Source of the DNA: Rhizobacter sp. Root1221
GTDB taxonomy: Bacteria; Pseudomonadota; Gammaproteobacteria; Burkholderiales; Burkholderiaceae_C
Length of the DNA: 64,000 nt
Assembly (NCBI RefSeq): GCF_001425785.1
Contig: NZ_LMDI01000023.1
Span: forward strand, 165,633 to 229,632
Direction: 5' to 3'
A model generated the notes under the pieces. It had not been told where the DNA came from and ran no database searches. It saw only the letters and a program-made list of their open reading frames with translations. A program made the position numbers and the translations under genes. Shown here piece by piece: positions 37,469 to 50,829 of this stretch. The stretch's first letter is position 1, and the number at the start of each line of letters is the position of its first letter.

Positions 37469-39085
37469 TCATGCTTCGGCGCTCCGGCCCTTCATCGCGA
37501 AGATGCCCTGCGGCCGCTTCTGGATGAAGATGACGATGAAAACGAGCACCATGATCTTGGCGAGCACGGCGCCCTGCCAGCCTTCGAGCAGCTTGTTCAG
37601 CACGCCGAGGCCCATCGCGGCGTACACGGTGCCGGCCAGCTGGCCCACACCCCCGAGCACCACCACCATGAACGAATCGACGATGTAGCCCTGGCCCAGG
37701 TCCGGGCCCACGTTGCCCACCTGGGACAGCGCGCAGCCGGCCAGCCCGGCGATGCCCGAGCCCAGCGCGAACGCATACGTGTCGATGCGGGCGGTGTTCA
37801 CCCCCACGCACGAGGCCATCTTGCGGTTCTGCGTGACACCGCGCACAAAGAGGCCGAGCCGCGTGCGCGCGATCAGCAGCGACACCCCGGCCAGCACGAT
37901 GCCGGCGAAGATCACGATGGCGATGCGGTTGTACGGCAGCGTCAGGTTGCTGAGCACCTGCACACCGCCGGACAGCCAGGCCGGGTTCTCGACCGACACG
38001 TTCTGCGCACCGAAGAGCGAACGCACCCCCTGCATCAGCACGAGGCTGATGCCCCAGGTGGCCAGCAGCGTTTCGAGCGGGCGGCCGTAGAGCCAGCGGA
38101 TCACGCTGCGTTCGAGCACCGCACCCACGCCGGCCGCGGCCAGGAACGACACCGGGATGGCCACGAGCACGTAGGCGTCGAACAGGCCCGGCAGGTAGGC
38201 GCGGAACAGGTTCTGGACGAGGTAGGTGGCGTACGCCCCGATCATCATCAGTTCGCCGTGGGCCATGTTGATGACCCCCATCAGGCCGTAGGTGATGGCC
38301 AGGCCCAGCGCCACCAGCAGCAGGATGCTGCCCAGGCTCACGCCGGTGAACATCACCCCCAGCCGTTCGCCCCAGGCAAGGCGGCTGTCGATGGCCTTCA
38401 ACGCGATCTCCAGCTGGCTGCGCACGGCCACGTCGTCCTCGCCACCTTCGGCCGCGGGCTTGAGCCGATCGGCGATCAAGGTCTTCGTGGCGGGGGTGAG
38501 GCTCGTGGCCAGCGTCTTGGCGGCATCCAGCCGGCGTGCCACGTCGGGCGACGACACCATCACCGCGGCGCGGATCTGGTTCAGCTGGGCCTTGAGCTCC
38601 TCGTCAGTTTCGGTGGCGAGGGCCTTCTCGATGAGGGGCAGGCGGGAGTCATCGGCCTCTTCCTTCAATGAACGGGCCGCGGCGCGGCGCTCGGCCACGT
38701 CCTTGGAAAAGAGTTTCAGCGCGGCCAGCGCGCCATCGAGCTCGCGGCGCATCTGGTTGCTGTTGATGACGTCCTCGGCACCGTCGGGCAACGGCACCGG
38801 GCTGCCGGTGGCGGCGTCCGTCGCCTGCTCACCCTTCATCACGAACACCTTGTCGCCGGCCACCTTCACGGTGTCGTCGAGCATCGCCTGCACGAACGTG
38901 GCCAGGCCCTCGTCGCCGCGTTCGAGCGACTTCGCGAGCGCGGCGATGCGCTCGTCGTTTTCACCGGCGGCCAGGCCGCGGGCTTGTTCGGGCGTCAGCG
39001 CGTGGCTTGCCAGCGCGCCGAACGACAACGCCAGCAGCAGGGCCGCGCGGGCGGCAACACGGGGCAGCATCGACAGAAAATCCAT
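37469..39085 (-). CDS. urtB: Urea ABC transporter permease UrtB
   Basis: The 538-residue protein has a signal peptide (cleavage about residue 30, after SHA), a periplasmic charged region of about 200 residues that is typical of UrtB, and a LivH-type permease domain (about 245-530) with GLAITYGLMGVINMAHGELMMIGAYA and VVVLGGVGQLAGTVYAAMGLG. The start MDFLSMLPRVAARAA at 39085 has a GGAACT ribosome-binding site; the longer open frame upstream is unlikely. It lies 76 bp downstream of urtA. Confidence 0.95.
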   Translation of the reverse strand: MDFLSMLPRVAARAALLLALSFGALASHALTPEQARGLAAGENDERIAALAKSLERGDEGLATFVQAMLDDTVKVAGDKVFVMKGEQATDAATGSPVPLPDGAEDVINSNQMRRELDGALAALKLFSKDVAERRAAARSLKEEADDSRLPLIEKALATETDEELKAQLNQIRAAVMVSSPDVARRLDAAKTLATSLTPATKTLIADRLKPAAEGGEDDVAVRSQLEIALKAIDSRLAWGERLGVMFTGVSLGSILLLVALGLAITYGLMGVINMAHGELMMIGAYATYLVQNLFRAYLPGLFDAYVLVAIPVSFLAAAGVGAVLERSVIRWLYGRPLETLLATWGISLVLMQGVRSLFGAQNVSVENPAWLSGGVQVLSNLTLPYNRIAIVIFAGIVLAGVSLLIARTRLGLFVRGVTQNRKMASCVGVNTARIDTYAFALGSGIAGLAGCALSQVGNVGPDLGQGYIVDSFMVVVLGGVGQLAGTVYAAMGLGVLNKLLEGWQGAVLAKIMVLVFIVIFIQKRPQGIFAMKGRSAEA

Positions 39086-39161
39086 GGGAGTTCCAACCAC
39101 AACCGGGGTGGCAGACGCACCCCGGTTTTCCTTCAGGTCGGCCCCCGAAGGGGCCGGCGGA

Positions 39162-40433
39162 TCACTTCTTCTCGGGCTCGTCCTTCTTCTTGTCATTGCC
39201 TTCGATGTACGGGCTCCACGGCTTGGCCTTCACCGGCGCCGGGGTCTTCCACACGACGTTGAACTGGCCGTCACCCTTGACCTCGCCGATGAACACCGGC
39301 TTGTGCAGGTGGTGGTTCTTCTCGTCCATCTTGGCGACGAAGCCGCTCGGGGCCTTGAAGGTCTGGCCGGCCATCGCGGCTACCACCTTGTCGGTGTCGG
39401 TGCTCTTGGCCTTCTCGACGGCCTGCTTCCACATGTAGATGCCGATGTAGGTGGCTTCCATCGGGTCGTTCGTCAGCGGTTTGTCGGCGCCCGGCAGCTT
39501 CTTGGCCTTGGCGTAGGCTGCCCACTTGGCCTTGAACTCGTCGTTCGTCGGGTTCTTGACGCTCATGAAGTAGTTCCAGGCGGCCAGGTGGCCCACCAGC
39601 GGCTTCGTGTCGACGCCGCGGAGCTCTTCTTCACCCACCGAGAACGCGACCACCGGCACGTCCGTGGCCTTCAGGCCCTGGTTGCCCAGTTCCTTGTAGA
39701 ACGGCACGTTCGAGTCACCGTTGATCGTGGAGATCACCGCGGTCTTGCCACCGGCCGAGAACTTCTTGACGTCGGCGACGATGGTCTGGTAGTCGCTGTG
39801 GCCGAACGGGGTGTACTTCTCGTCGATGTCCTTGTCGGCCACGCCCTTGCTCTTCAGGAAGGCGCGCAGGATCTTGTTGGTGGTGCGGGGGTACACGTAG
39901 TCGGTGCCCAGCAGCACGAAACGCTTGGCACCACCACCGGCCTTGCTCATCAGGTACTCGACGGCGGGGATGGCCTGCTGGTTCGGCGCGGCACCCGTGT
40001 AGAACACGTTCTTGCTGAGTTCCTCACCCTCGTACTGCACCGGGTAGAACAGCAGGCCGTTGAGTTCTTCCACGACCGGCAACACCGACTTGCGCGACAC
40101 GCTGGTCCAGCAGCCGAACATCACGGCCACCTTGTCCTGGCTGATCAGCTGCTTCGCCTTTTCGGCAAACAGCGGCCAGTTCGACGCCGGGTCGACCACC
40201 ACGGGCTCGAGCTTCTTGCCGAGCACACCGCCCTTGGCGTTGATCTCGTCGATGGCCATCAGGGCCACGTCCTTCAGCACGGTCTCGGAGATCGCCATCG
40301 TGCCCGACAGCGAGTGGAGGACACCGACCTTGATCGTGTCGGCGGCCTGGGCGAACAGCGGCAGGCTCAGGGCGGCAACACCCAGTGCGACGGCCGACAG
40401 GGATTGCGCAAAATTGCGACGGCTGGCTTTCAT
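39162..40433 (-). CDS. urtA: Urea-binding periplasmic protein UrtA
   Basis: This 423-residue solute-binding protein is the entry point of the high-affinity urea importer. A signal peptide with a twin-arginine-like start (SRRNFAQ) is cleaved after AQA (about residue 30). The mature part begins DTIKVGVLHSLSGTMAISE, the recognised UrtA start, and contains MFGCWTSVSRKSVLPVVEE, FYPVQYEGEELSKNVFYTGA and DYVYPRTTNKILR. First gene of the urt operon. Its upstream region holds a palindrome that the neighbouring LuxR-type regulator may bind. Confidence 0.97.
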   Translation of the reverse strand: MKASRRNFAQSLSAVALGVAALSLPLFAQAADTIKVGVLHSLSGTMAISETVLKDVALMAIDEINAKGGVLGKKLEPVVVDPASNWPLFAEKAKQLISQDKVAVMFGCWTSVSRKSVLPVVEELNGLLFYPVQYEGEELSKNVFYTGAAPNQQAIPAVEYLMSKAGGGAKRFVLLGTDYVYPRTTNKILRAFLKSKGVADKDIDEKYTPFGHSDYQTIVADVKKFSAGGKTAVISTINGDSNVPFYKELGNQGLKATDVPVVAFSVGEEELRGVDTKPLVGHLAAWNYFMSVKNPTNDEFKAKWAAYAKAKKLPGADKPLTNDPMEATYIGIYMWKQAVEKAKSTDTDKVVAAMAGQTFKAPSGFVAKMDEKNHHLHKPVFIGEVKGDGQFNVVWKTPAPVKAKPWSPYIEGNDKKKDEPEKK

Positions 40434-40513
40434 GAACGAACGCTCCTTGGTTGAGTCTTGGTGCCCCGGGGGACGACAAGACCAAGGTTACGGAGCGGAC
40501 GGGTTTCCAGGAA

Positions 40514-40529
40514 TACGCCAGACGGCGTA
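40514..40529. promoter_or_regulatory. Palindrome TACGCC-N4-GGCGTA upstream of urtA
   Basis: A perfect 6-bp inverted repeat with a 4-base spacer lies 80 bp upstream of the urtA start codon. The size and symmetry fit a dimeric LuxR-type (NarL-like) response regulator, and such a regulator is encoded directly upstream (40646-41578). Binding is inferred. Confidence 0.55.
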
Positions 40530-40542
40530 GATGCACCGCCCC

Positions 40543-40619
40543 GTCATCCCGACGAAAGTCGGGACCCACTGAAGGCAGGCGCGCCACGGCCCCGGTAGGC
40601 CCGACTTCGTCGGGGTGAC
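40543..40619. repeat. Inverted pair of REP-like units (copies 2 and 3)
   Basis: Two copies of the GTCAYCCCGACGAA-type unit (40543-40568 and 40599-40619) face each other across about 30 bp, as in a REP doublet. A third copy is at 34663-34688, so the urt operon is bracketed by the element. Confidence 0.7.
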
Positions 40620-40645
40620 GTGCTGTCGCCTGCGCCGGTGACCGC

Positions 40646-41558
40646 TCAGGCCAGCAGCCGCACTTTCCCGATCGCCAGCGAGGCGGCCGCATTGCGGGTT
40701 TCCACCCCCAGCTTCTCGAACACGTGCTCGAGGTGCTTCTTCACGGTGGCAGGGCTGCTGCCCAGGATGTCACCGATGTCGCGGTTGGTTTTCCCCTTCG
40801 CGACCCAGTACAGCACCTCCGCCTCCTTCATCGTCAGCCGGAAGGCCTGCAGCAGGGCCTGCACGACGGCGGCGTCGGACACCTCGCGCATCACCACCAG
40901 CCAGTCGTCGTCGGTGGTGCGCTGCTGCAGCGACAGCACGAGCTGCTTGGCCTCGCGGGTCACGGTCAGCGGTTTCGGGTCGCCATCGGCCTGCGAGCGC
41001 AACCAGGCCAGCACGTCCTCGGGCACTTGCCCCACCGGGGCGTCGAAGTAGCGCTGCATCAGCTCGCGCGCGAGCGGGGTCTGCCACACGGCCTTGCCCG
41101 CGGTGAGTGCGTCGTCGGCGTGGATGGCCATGGTGGCGTGGCCGAAGGCATCGAGCGCGTTGCGGGCCTGCCGCGCCTGGCGGGCGCTCTGCATGTGCAC
41201 CGTCATGCGCGCCAGCACCTCCTGCGGGCGGATGGGTTTGGTGACGTAGTCCACCCCGCCCGCCCGGTAGGCGGCCACCACGTGTTCGGTTTCCGTGAGG
41301 CCAGTCATGAAGATGATCGGAATGTGGGCGGTCTCGGGCCGGGCCTTCAGCTGGCGCGCCACCTCGAAACCGTCCATGCCGGGCATCATCGCGTCGAGCA
41401 GCACGATGTCGGGCACGGCCTGCACCGCGCGCTGGATGGCGCCCTCGCCGTTGGTGGCGACGAGCACGGTGTAGCCGGCCTCGTCGAGGGCGTCGTGCAG
41501 CACCGACAGGTTGTCGGGCACGTCGTCAACGACGAGCACCAGGTCCGAGGCGCTGCGG

Positions 41559-41578
<20 letters not shown>
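40646..41578 (-). CDS. Response regulator with LuxR-type DNA-binding domain
   Basis: The 310-residue protein has an N-terminal receiver (about residues 10-130; acidic pocket VVDD, phospho-acceptor Asp62 in LLDAMMPGMDG, lysine in VTKPI), a linker of about 110 residues and a C-terminal LuxR/NarL helix-turn-helix (about 243-305; LTMKEAEVLYWVAKGKTNRDIG then SSPATVKKHLEHVFEKLGV). Its start overlaps the 3' end of the transporter-kinase gene by 20 bp, so the two form a cognate two-component pair. Position between urtA and ureA suggests it controls urea uptake and/or urease. Confidence 0.92.
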
Positions 41579-45020
<3,442 letters not shown>

Positions 45021-45091
45021 GCTGACATTATCCGGCCCGCCCCGGCGGTCCGCCTTAAGATACTCGCCACCGAACCCAGCCCGCCCCCCTC

Positions 45092-45394
45092 ATGGAACTC
45101 ACCCCGCGCGAGAAGGACAAGCTCCTGATCTTCACCGCGTCCCTGCTGGCCGAACGCCGCAAGGCCCGTGGCCTGAAGCTCAACTACCCCGAGGCCGTGG
45201 CGCTGATCACCGCCGCCATCATGGAAGGCGCCCGCGACGGCAAGACCGTGGCCGCCCTGATGAGCGAGGGCAAGACCATCCTGACCCGGGCCGACGTGAT
45301 GGAAGGGGTGCCGGAAATGATCCCCGACATCCAGGTCGAAGCCACTTTCCCCGACGGCACCAAATTGGTGACCGTGCACCAGCCCATCGCGTGA
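45092..45394 (+). CDS. ureA: Urease subunit gamma UreA
   Basis: This 100-residue gamma subunit is a structural part of the urease trimer that hydrolyses urea to ammonia and carbamate. The sequence [23 protein letters not shown] at the start and [24 protein letters not shown] (about residues 30-53) are highly conserved. Length is normal. First gene of the plus-strand ureA-hupE-ureB-ureC unit; its promoter lies in the 71-bp gap shared with the divergent transporter-kinase gene. Confidence 0.98.
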   Translation: MELTPREKDKLLIFTASLLAERRKARGLKLNYPEAVALITAAIMEGARDGKTVAALMSEGKTILTRADVMEGVPEMIPDIQVEATFPDGTKLVTVHQPIA

Positions 45395-45408
45395 CCCCAG
45401 GAGCCGCC

Positions 45409-45999
45409 ATGACCCGCCCCCGCCTCGCCCGCCTGCTGGCCCTCGCCGGCAGCGCCCTCCCGCTGCTTGCCGCCGCCCACACCGGGGGTGCCGCCCCGCA
45501 CGACCATGGCACGCTGTCCTCGCTGGCCGCAGGGTTCTCGCATCCGTTCACCGGGCTCGACCACCTGGCGGCCATGGTGGCCCTCGGCGTGTGGAGCGCG
45601 ATGACCAGCCGCCGCATGTGGCTCGCCCCCGTGGCCTTCGCGAGCGCGCTGCTCGCGGGCGCGCTGCTGGGCCTGGCCGGGTTGGCGCTGCCCGCGGTGG
45701 AACCCATGATCGCCACGTCGCTGCTGGTGCTGGGCCTGCTCGTGGCCACCGGCCGGCAACTGCCCGCCACCGCAGGGGCGGCGCTGGCGGCCGTCTTCGC
45801 GCTGTTCCACGGCGTGGCCCACGGCACCGAGCTGGCCGGCCCGGGCACCGCGGCCGCCGTCACCGGCATGGTGGCCGCCACCGCGCTGCTGCACGGCGCG
45901 GGCATCGGCCTCGGCCTCGCGCTGCGCGGCACGAACCGCTGGCTGCCGCGCCTGGCCGGTGCCGGGGTCGCCGTGTTCGGCCTCGCGCTGCTCGCCTGA
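45409..45999 (+). CDS. ureJ: HupE/UreJ-family membrane protein (probable nickel permease)
   Basis: The 196-residue protein has a signal-like first segment ending AAAHTGG and about six further hydrophobic helices. It carries the HupE/UreJ histidine motif [16 protein letters not shown] (about residue 44) and a second histidine-containing helix [12 protein letters not shown] (about 128), the proposed metal path. HupE/UreJ proteins bring nickel (or cobalt) into the cell; placement between ureA and ureB is common in Burkholderiales and fits a supply role for the urease metallocentre. A CAGGAG ribosome-binding site precedes the ATG. Confidence 0.92.
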   Translation: MTRPRLARLLALAGSALPLLAAAHTGGAAPHDHGTLSSLAAGFSHPFTGLDHLAAMVALGVWSAMTSRRMWLAPVAFASALLAGALLGLAGLALPAVEPMIATSLLVLGLLVATGRQLPATAGAALAAVFALFHGVAHGTELAGPGTAAAVTGMVAATALLHGAGIGLGLALRGTNRWLPRLAGAGVAVFGLALLA

Positions 46000-46009
46000 G
46001 GCCATCGCC

Positions 46010-46315
46010 ATGATCCCCGGCGAACTGTTCACCGACGGCCCCGACCACCCCATCAACGTGGGCCGCCCCACGCTCACCCTCGTGGTCGAGAACAGCGGCG
46101 ACCGCCCGGTGCAGGTGGGCTCCCACTACCACTTTGCCGAAACCAACCCGGCGCTGCTGTTCGACCGCGAGGCCGCCCGCGGCAAGCGGTTGAACATCGC
46201 GTCGGGCACCGCGGTGCGGTTCGAACCGGGCCAGCAGCGCACGGTGGAACTGGTCGACTACGCGGGCGACCGCCACGTGTACGGCTTCCGCGCCCTCGTC
46301 CAAGGCCCGCTCTGA
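46010..46315 (+). CDS. ureB: Urease subunit beta UreB
   Basis: This 101-residue beta subunit of urease begins [19 protein letters not shown] and contains [24 protein letters not shown] (about residues 28-51) and the terminal [12 protein letters not shown], all near-invariant. It is 10 bp after the hupE/ureJ stop and 18 bp before ureC, so it is translated from the same message. Confidence 0.98.
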   Translation: MIPGELFTDGPDHPINVGRPTLTLVVENSGDRPVQVGSHYHFAETNPALLFDREAARGKRLNIASGTAVRFEPGQQRTVELVDYAGDRHVYGFRALVQGPL

Positions 46316-46333
46316 CTTCCTGACTGACCCCCC

Positions 46334-48046
<1,713 letters not shown>

Positions 48047-48049
<3 letters not shown>

Positions 48050-48070
48050 CGTGCGCTCAGACGCACGTCA
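48047..48070. terminator. Hairpin at the convergent ureC/lipoprotein ends
   Basis: TGACGTGCG-CTCAGA-CGCACGTCA is a perfect 9-bp stem that starts in the ureC stop codon, with the lipoprotein stop in its loop. No T-tract follows, so it may act weakly in both directions or protect the mRNA ends. Confidence 0.5.
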
Positions 48071-48635
48071 CCACCACCGCGGTGGACGTGTTCGCCACGG
48101 CGGTGCCGGTGCCGTTCGACACCGTGCAGGTGTGGCCCGCGGGCTGCGTGGACACGGTCACGGCGTACGCCGTGCCGGCCGCCAGCACGCCGGGGAATGC
48201 GAACGTGCCGTTGCTGGCGATCGGCAGCAGCACCGTGCCGTTGCTCAGGGTCACGCTCGTGCCGCTGGGCAGCCCTGTCACGGTGCCCACGATGGTGGCG
48301 CTGCGCACGCAGGTGACCACGACGGCGCTCACGTCCGTGCCGGCGCTGTCGACCGTGCCGGTGCCGCTGGTGACGGAACACGAGGCGCCCACCGGCTGGG
48401 TCAGCACGGTGACCGCGTAGGCATCGCCCGCGCTCACGGCCGACGAGAACCAGAAAGTGCCGTCGTTGGTGAGCGTGAGGTCGTCGGAGGCGTTGTTCTG
48501 CAGCACGATGCTCGTGCTGTCCGGCAGGCCGGTCAGCGTCCCGCCCACCGAGGCTTCACCGCCACCGCAAGCGGCCAGCGACAGGGTCGCGAAAACCATC
48601 AGGGGTGGCACAACAAGGCGGAGGCATCGGTTCAT
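48057..48635 (-). CDS. Repeat-containing lipoprotein inserted within the ure cluster
   Basis: The 192-residue product has a lipoprotein signal peptide (lipobox SLAAC, about residue 23) and two tandem beta-rich repeats of about 75 residues. The copies share the phrases GTLTGLP/GTVTGLPSGTSV, NDGTFWF/SNGTFAF, AYAVTV..TQP.G..C.V and a terminal VVVTC. Similar repeats occur in betaproteobacterial surface lipoproteins with no known role. It is transcribed against the urease genes and splits ureABC from ureEF, which suggests insertion into an older operon. The start at 48635 follows the repeat-free, signal-like N terminus. Confidence 0.82.
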   Translation of the reverse strand: MNRCLRLVVPPLMVFATLSLAACGGGEASVGGTLTGLPDSTSIVLQNNASDDLTLTNDGTFWFSSAVSAGDAYAVTVLTQPVGASCSVTSGTGTVDSAGTDVSAVVVTCVRSATIVGTVTGLPSGTSVTLSNGTVLLPIASNGTFAFPGVLAAGTAYAVTVSTQPAGHTCTVSNGTGTAVANTSTAVVVTCV

Positions 48636-48805
48636 GGCGGGGTCTTCTCGGGAGTTGGGGAAAATCCAGCCATCAGACCGCACGCCTGCAACCCGGGTTT
48701 GAAGCACGCGCAAAGAATCACGGCGTCCGGATTTCCGGGCCGACACAAACGACCATGGCGCGCAGGTGTCACACTGGCACCTGTCGCTTCACCCCACCGA
48801 CCACC

Positions 48806-49408
48806 ATGCTGACCGTCAACAAGCTCATTCCCCGCGGCCAGGGCCTCGCCCGCGCCCTGGTCAACCGTGCCCCCACCGTGCGCCTCGACTGGGACGTGCG
48901 CCAGAAGAGCCGCTTCGATGCCACCGACTCGTCCGGCCGAGCGCTGGGTGTGTTCCTGCCGCGCGGCACCGTCGTCCGCGGCGGTGACGTGCTGCTGGCC
49001 GAAGACGGTTCGTTCGTGGCCGTGCAGGCCGCGCCGCAGCCGGTGATGGTGGTCACGGCCTGCACCGAGCACGGCTCACCGTTCGACCTCACGCGCGCCG
49101 CGTACCACCTCGGCAACCGCCACGTGCCGCTTGAACTGCAGGCCGACCACCTGAAGTTCGAACCCGACCACGTGCTCGCCGACATGCTGCGCCAGATGCA
49201 CCTCGACGTCGCGAGCATCGACGCCCCGTTCGAACCCGAAAGCGGCGCCTACGCCGCGGGCGGCCACGACCATGGTCACGGTCACGAACACGCCCCGGCC
49301 CCGGCCCGCAAGCCCATCGCGATCGCGGTGAAGGCCGCGCCTGCGCCACACGTGCACGGCCCGGGCTGCAACCACGGCCACGATCACGACCACGGGCATT
49401 CGCACTGA
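48806..49408 (+). CDS. ureE: Urease accessory protein UreE (nickel metallochaperone)
   Basis: This 200-residue UreE delivers nickel to the UreDFG-urease complex. The N-terminal domain shows [36 protein letters not shown], and the metal-binding domain has [13 protein letters not shown] (about residue 105), with the dimer-interface histidine. The C-terminal tail (about 150-200) is very histidine-rich ([10 protein letters not shown], then [19 protein letters not shown]), giving high nickel storage capacity. Its last base overlaps the ATG of the next gene (TGATG). The 170 bp before it probably hold a separate promoter, because the preceding gene is divergent. Confidence 0.96.
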   Translation: MLTVNKLIPRGQGLARALVNRAPTVRLDWDVRQKSRFDATDSSGRALGVFLPRGTVVRGGDVLLAEDGSFVAVQAAPQPVMVVTACTEHGSPFDLTRAAYHLGNRHVPLELQADHLKFEPDHVLADMLRQMHLDVASIDAPFEPESGAYAAGGHDHGHGHEHAPAPARKPIAIAVKAAPAPHVHGPGCNHGHDHDHGHSH

Positions 49409-49968
49409 TGGCGTCGCCCGTTGCGCTGCTCCGATCCCTCGTCCGCCTCGCGCGCCGCCTGCGCTTCCGCCTGGAAGGCCGCGCGTTCACGCACGTACCT
49501 GGCGTGATGGGCCGCTGGCCCCAGCTGGCCGGCGCCGGCACCCTGTCGTTCGGCCCCGGCGTGGTGTTCCGCAGCTTTCGCACCCCGGTGCGGCTGGAAG
49601 CGGGCCACGGCGCCGAACTGGCTGTCGGTCCCAACGTGTTCATCAACGACGGCGTGAACATCTACGCGGCCCGCCACGTGAGCATCGGCGAACACACCAA
49701 GATCGGTGACGGGGCCATGGTGTACGACACCGATTTCCACCCGGTCAGCCCCGGCCAGATCATCCCGGTCGAACCCGTCACCATCGGCCGCAACGTGTGG
49801 ATCGGCGCCCGCGCCATGGTGCTGGCGGGCGCCCAGGTGGGCGACCACGCGGTCATCGCGGCCGGCTCGGTCGTGCGCGGCAACGTGCCGGCCCGCGCCA
49901 TCGTCGCCGGCTCGCCGGCCAAGGTGATCCGCACGTTCGACTGTCCCGACGACTGGGTTCGGCCGTGA
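49408..49968 (+). CDS. Hexapeptide-repeat acyltransferase (CatB/MaA type) between ureE and ureF
   Basis: The 186-residue protein is a left-handed beta-helix acyltransferase. Hexapeptide repeats run through [33 protein letters not shown] and [33 protein letters not shown] (about 75-165), with the terminal [11 protein letters not shown] typical of maltose/chloramphenicol acetyltransferases. It overlaps ureE by 1 bp and ureF by 4 bp, so it is translated with them, yet it has no known part in urease maturation. The acyl acceptor could be a surface sugar, given the polysaccharide cluster that follows. Substrate unknown. Confidence 0.85.
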   Translation: MASPVALLRSLVRLARRLRFRLEGRAFTHVPGVMGRWPQLAGAGTLSFGPGVVFRSFRTPVRLEAGHGAELAVGPNVFINDGVNIYAARHVSIGEHTKIGDGAMVYDTDFHPVSPGQIIPVEPVTIGRNVWIGARAMVLAGAQVGDHAVIAAGSVVRGNVPARAIVAGSPAKVIRTFDCPDDWVRP

Positions 49969-50678
49969 AGCGCGCGCGCCGCGACCGGGCGCCGGCCGCC
50001 CTGCCGGCGCCAGCGCTGCTCAAGCTGATGTGGCTCGCATCGCCGGCCCTGCCGGTGGGCGGCTTCAGCTATTCAGAAGGGCTCGAGGCGGCCGTCGAGG
50101 CCGGCCTCGTGAACAATGACACCACGGCCGCGGCATGGCTCACCGACCAGTTGCACCTGGCCCTCGTGCGCAGCGAACTGGCCGTGGCGGGCAAGGCCTT
50201 CGCCGCCTGGCGCCGGCGTGACCTGGCGGCCGTCGCGGCGCTGAACACCTGGGTGGCCGTCACCCGCGAAACCCACGAGATGCGCCTGCAGACCGAGCAG
50301 ATGGGCCGCTCGCTCGCCGTGTGGCTCACCCAGCAGGCCACGGACGACCAGGTCGCGGCGCTGACGGCCCTGCCCCCCGCGCCCACGTGGCCCATCGCGT
50401 TCGCGCTGGCCGCCGAGCGCACCGGCGCGCCCGTGCGCGAGGCCCTGCTGAGCTTCGCGTTCGGTTGGGCCGAAAACATGGTCCAGGCGGCGCTGAAAGC
50501 CGTGCCGCTTGGCCAGTCGGCTGGCCAGCGCGTGTTGTCCGCGCTGCTCGCCGCCATCCCCCCGGCCGTCGACGCCGCCCTGGCGTTGCCCACCTCCGAA
50601 CGCCAGGCGTTCACGCCCATGCTCGCGATCCTGTCCGCCCAGCACGAGGTCCAGTACTCCCGGTTGTTCCGGTCCTGA
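49965..50678 (+). CDS. ureF: Urease accessory protein UreF
   Basis: This 237-residue helical protein acts with UreD and UreG in nickel insertion. Conserved segments are [27 protein letters not shown] (about residues 22-48), [19 protein letters not shown] (about 100), [24 protein letters not shown] (about 165) and the C-terminal [15 protein letters not shown]. It starts with GTG at 49965, overlapping the acyltransferase stop (GTGA). ureG, which normally follows, is absent: the next gene is a glycosyltransferase. Confidence 0.95.
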   Translation: MKRARRDRAPAALPAPALLKLMWLASPALPVGGFSYSEGLEAAVEAGLVNNDTTAAAWLTDQLHLALVRSELAVAGKAFAAWRRRDLAAVAALNTWVAVTRETHEMRLQTEQMGRSLAVWLTQQATDDQVAALTALPPAPTWPIAFALAAERTGAPVREALLSFAFGWAENMVQAALKAVPLGQSAGQRVLSALLAAIPPAVDAALALPTSERQAFTPMLAILSAQHEVQYSRLFRS

Positions 50679-50829
50679 CACCCGGGAACCTGGGGGGGTC
50701 CCTTGGCCCGACTTTTGCGTGCTGCGTCGCAACATTCGACACAGCGGGCCGGGCAAACCCTGATTTCCCCAACCCCTCGCCGTGTCCGGAAAGTTTTACC
50801 GGCAGTCTTGTCGCGGCCTCGGAAGGGCC

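Noticed and set aside
50679..50829. A hidden or degraded ureG after ureF
   Set aside because: No P-loop or other UreG motif is present in any frame in this short gap.
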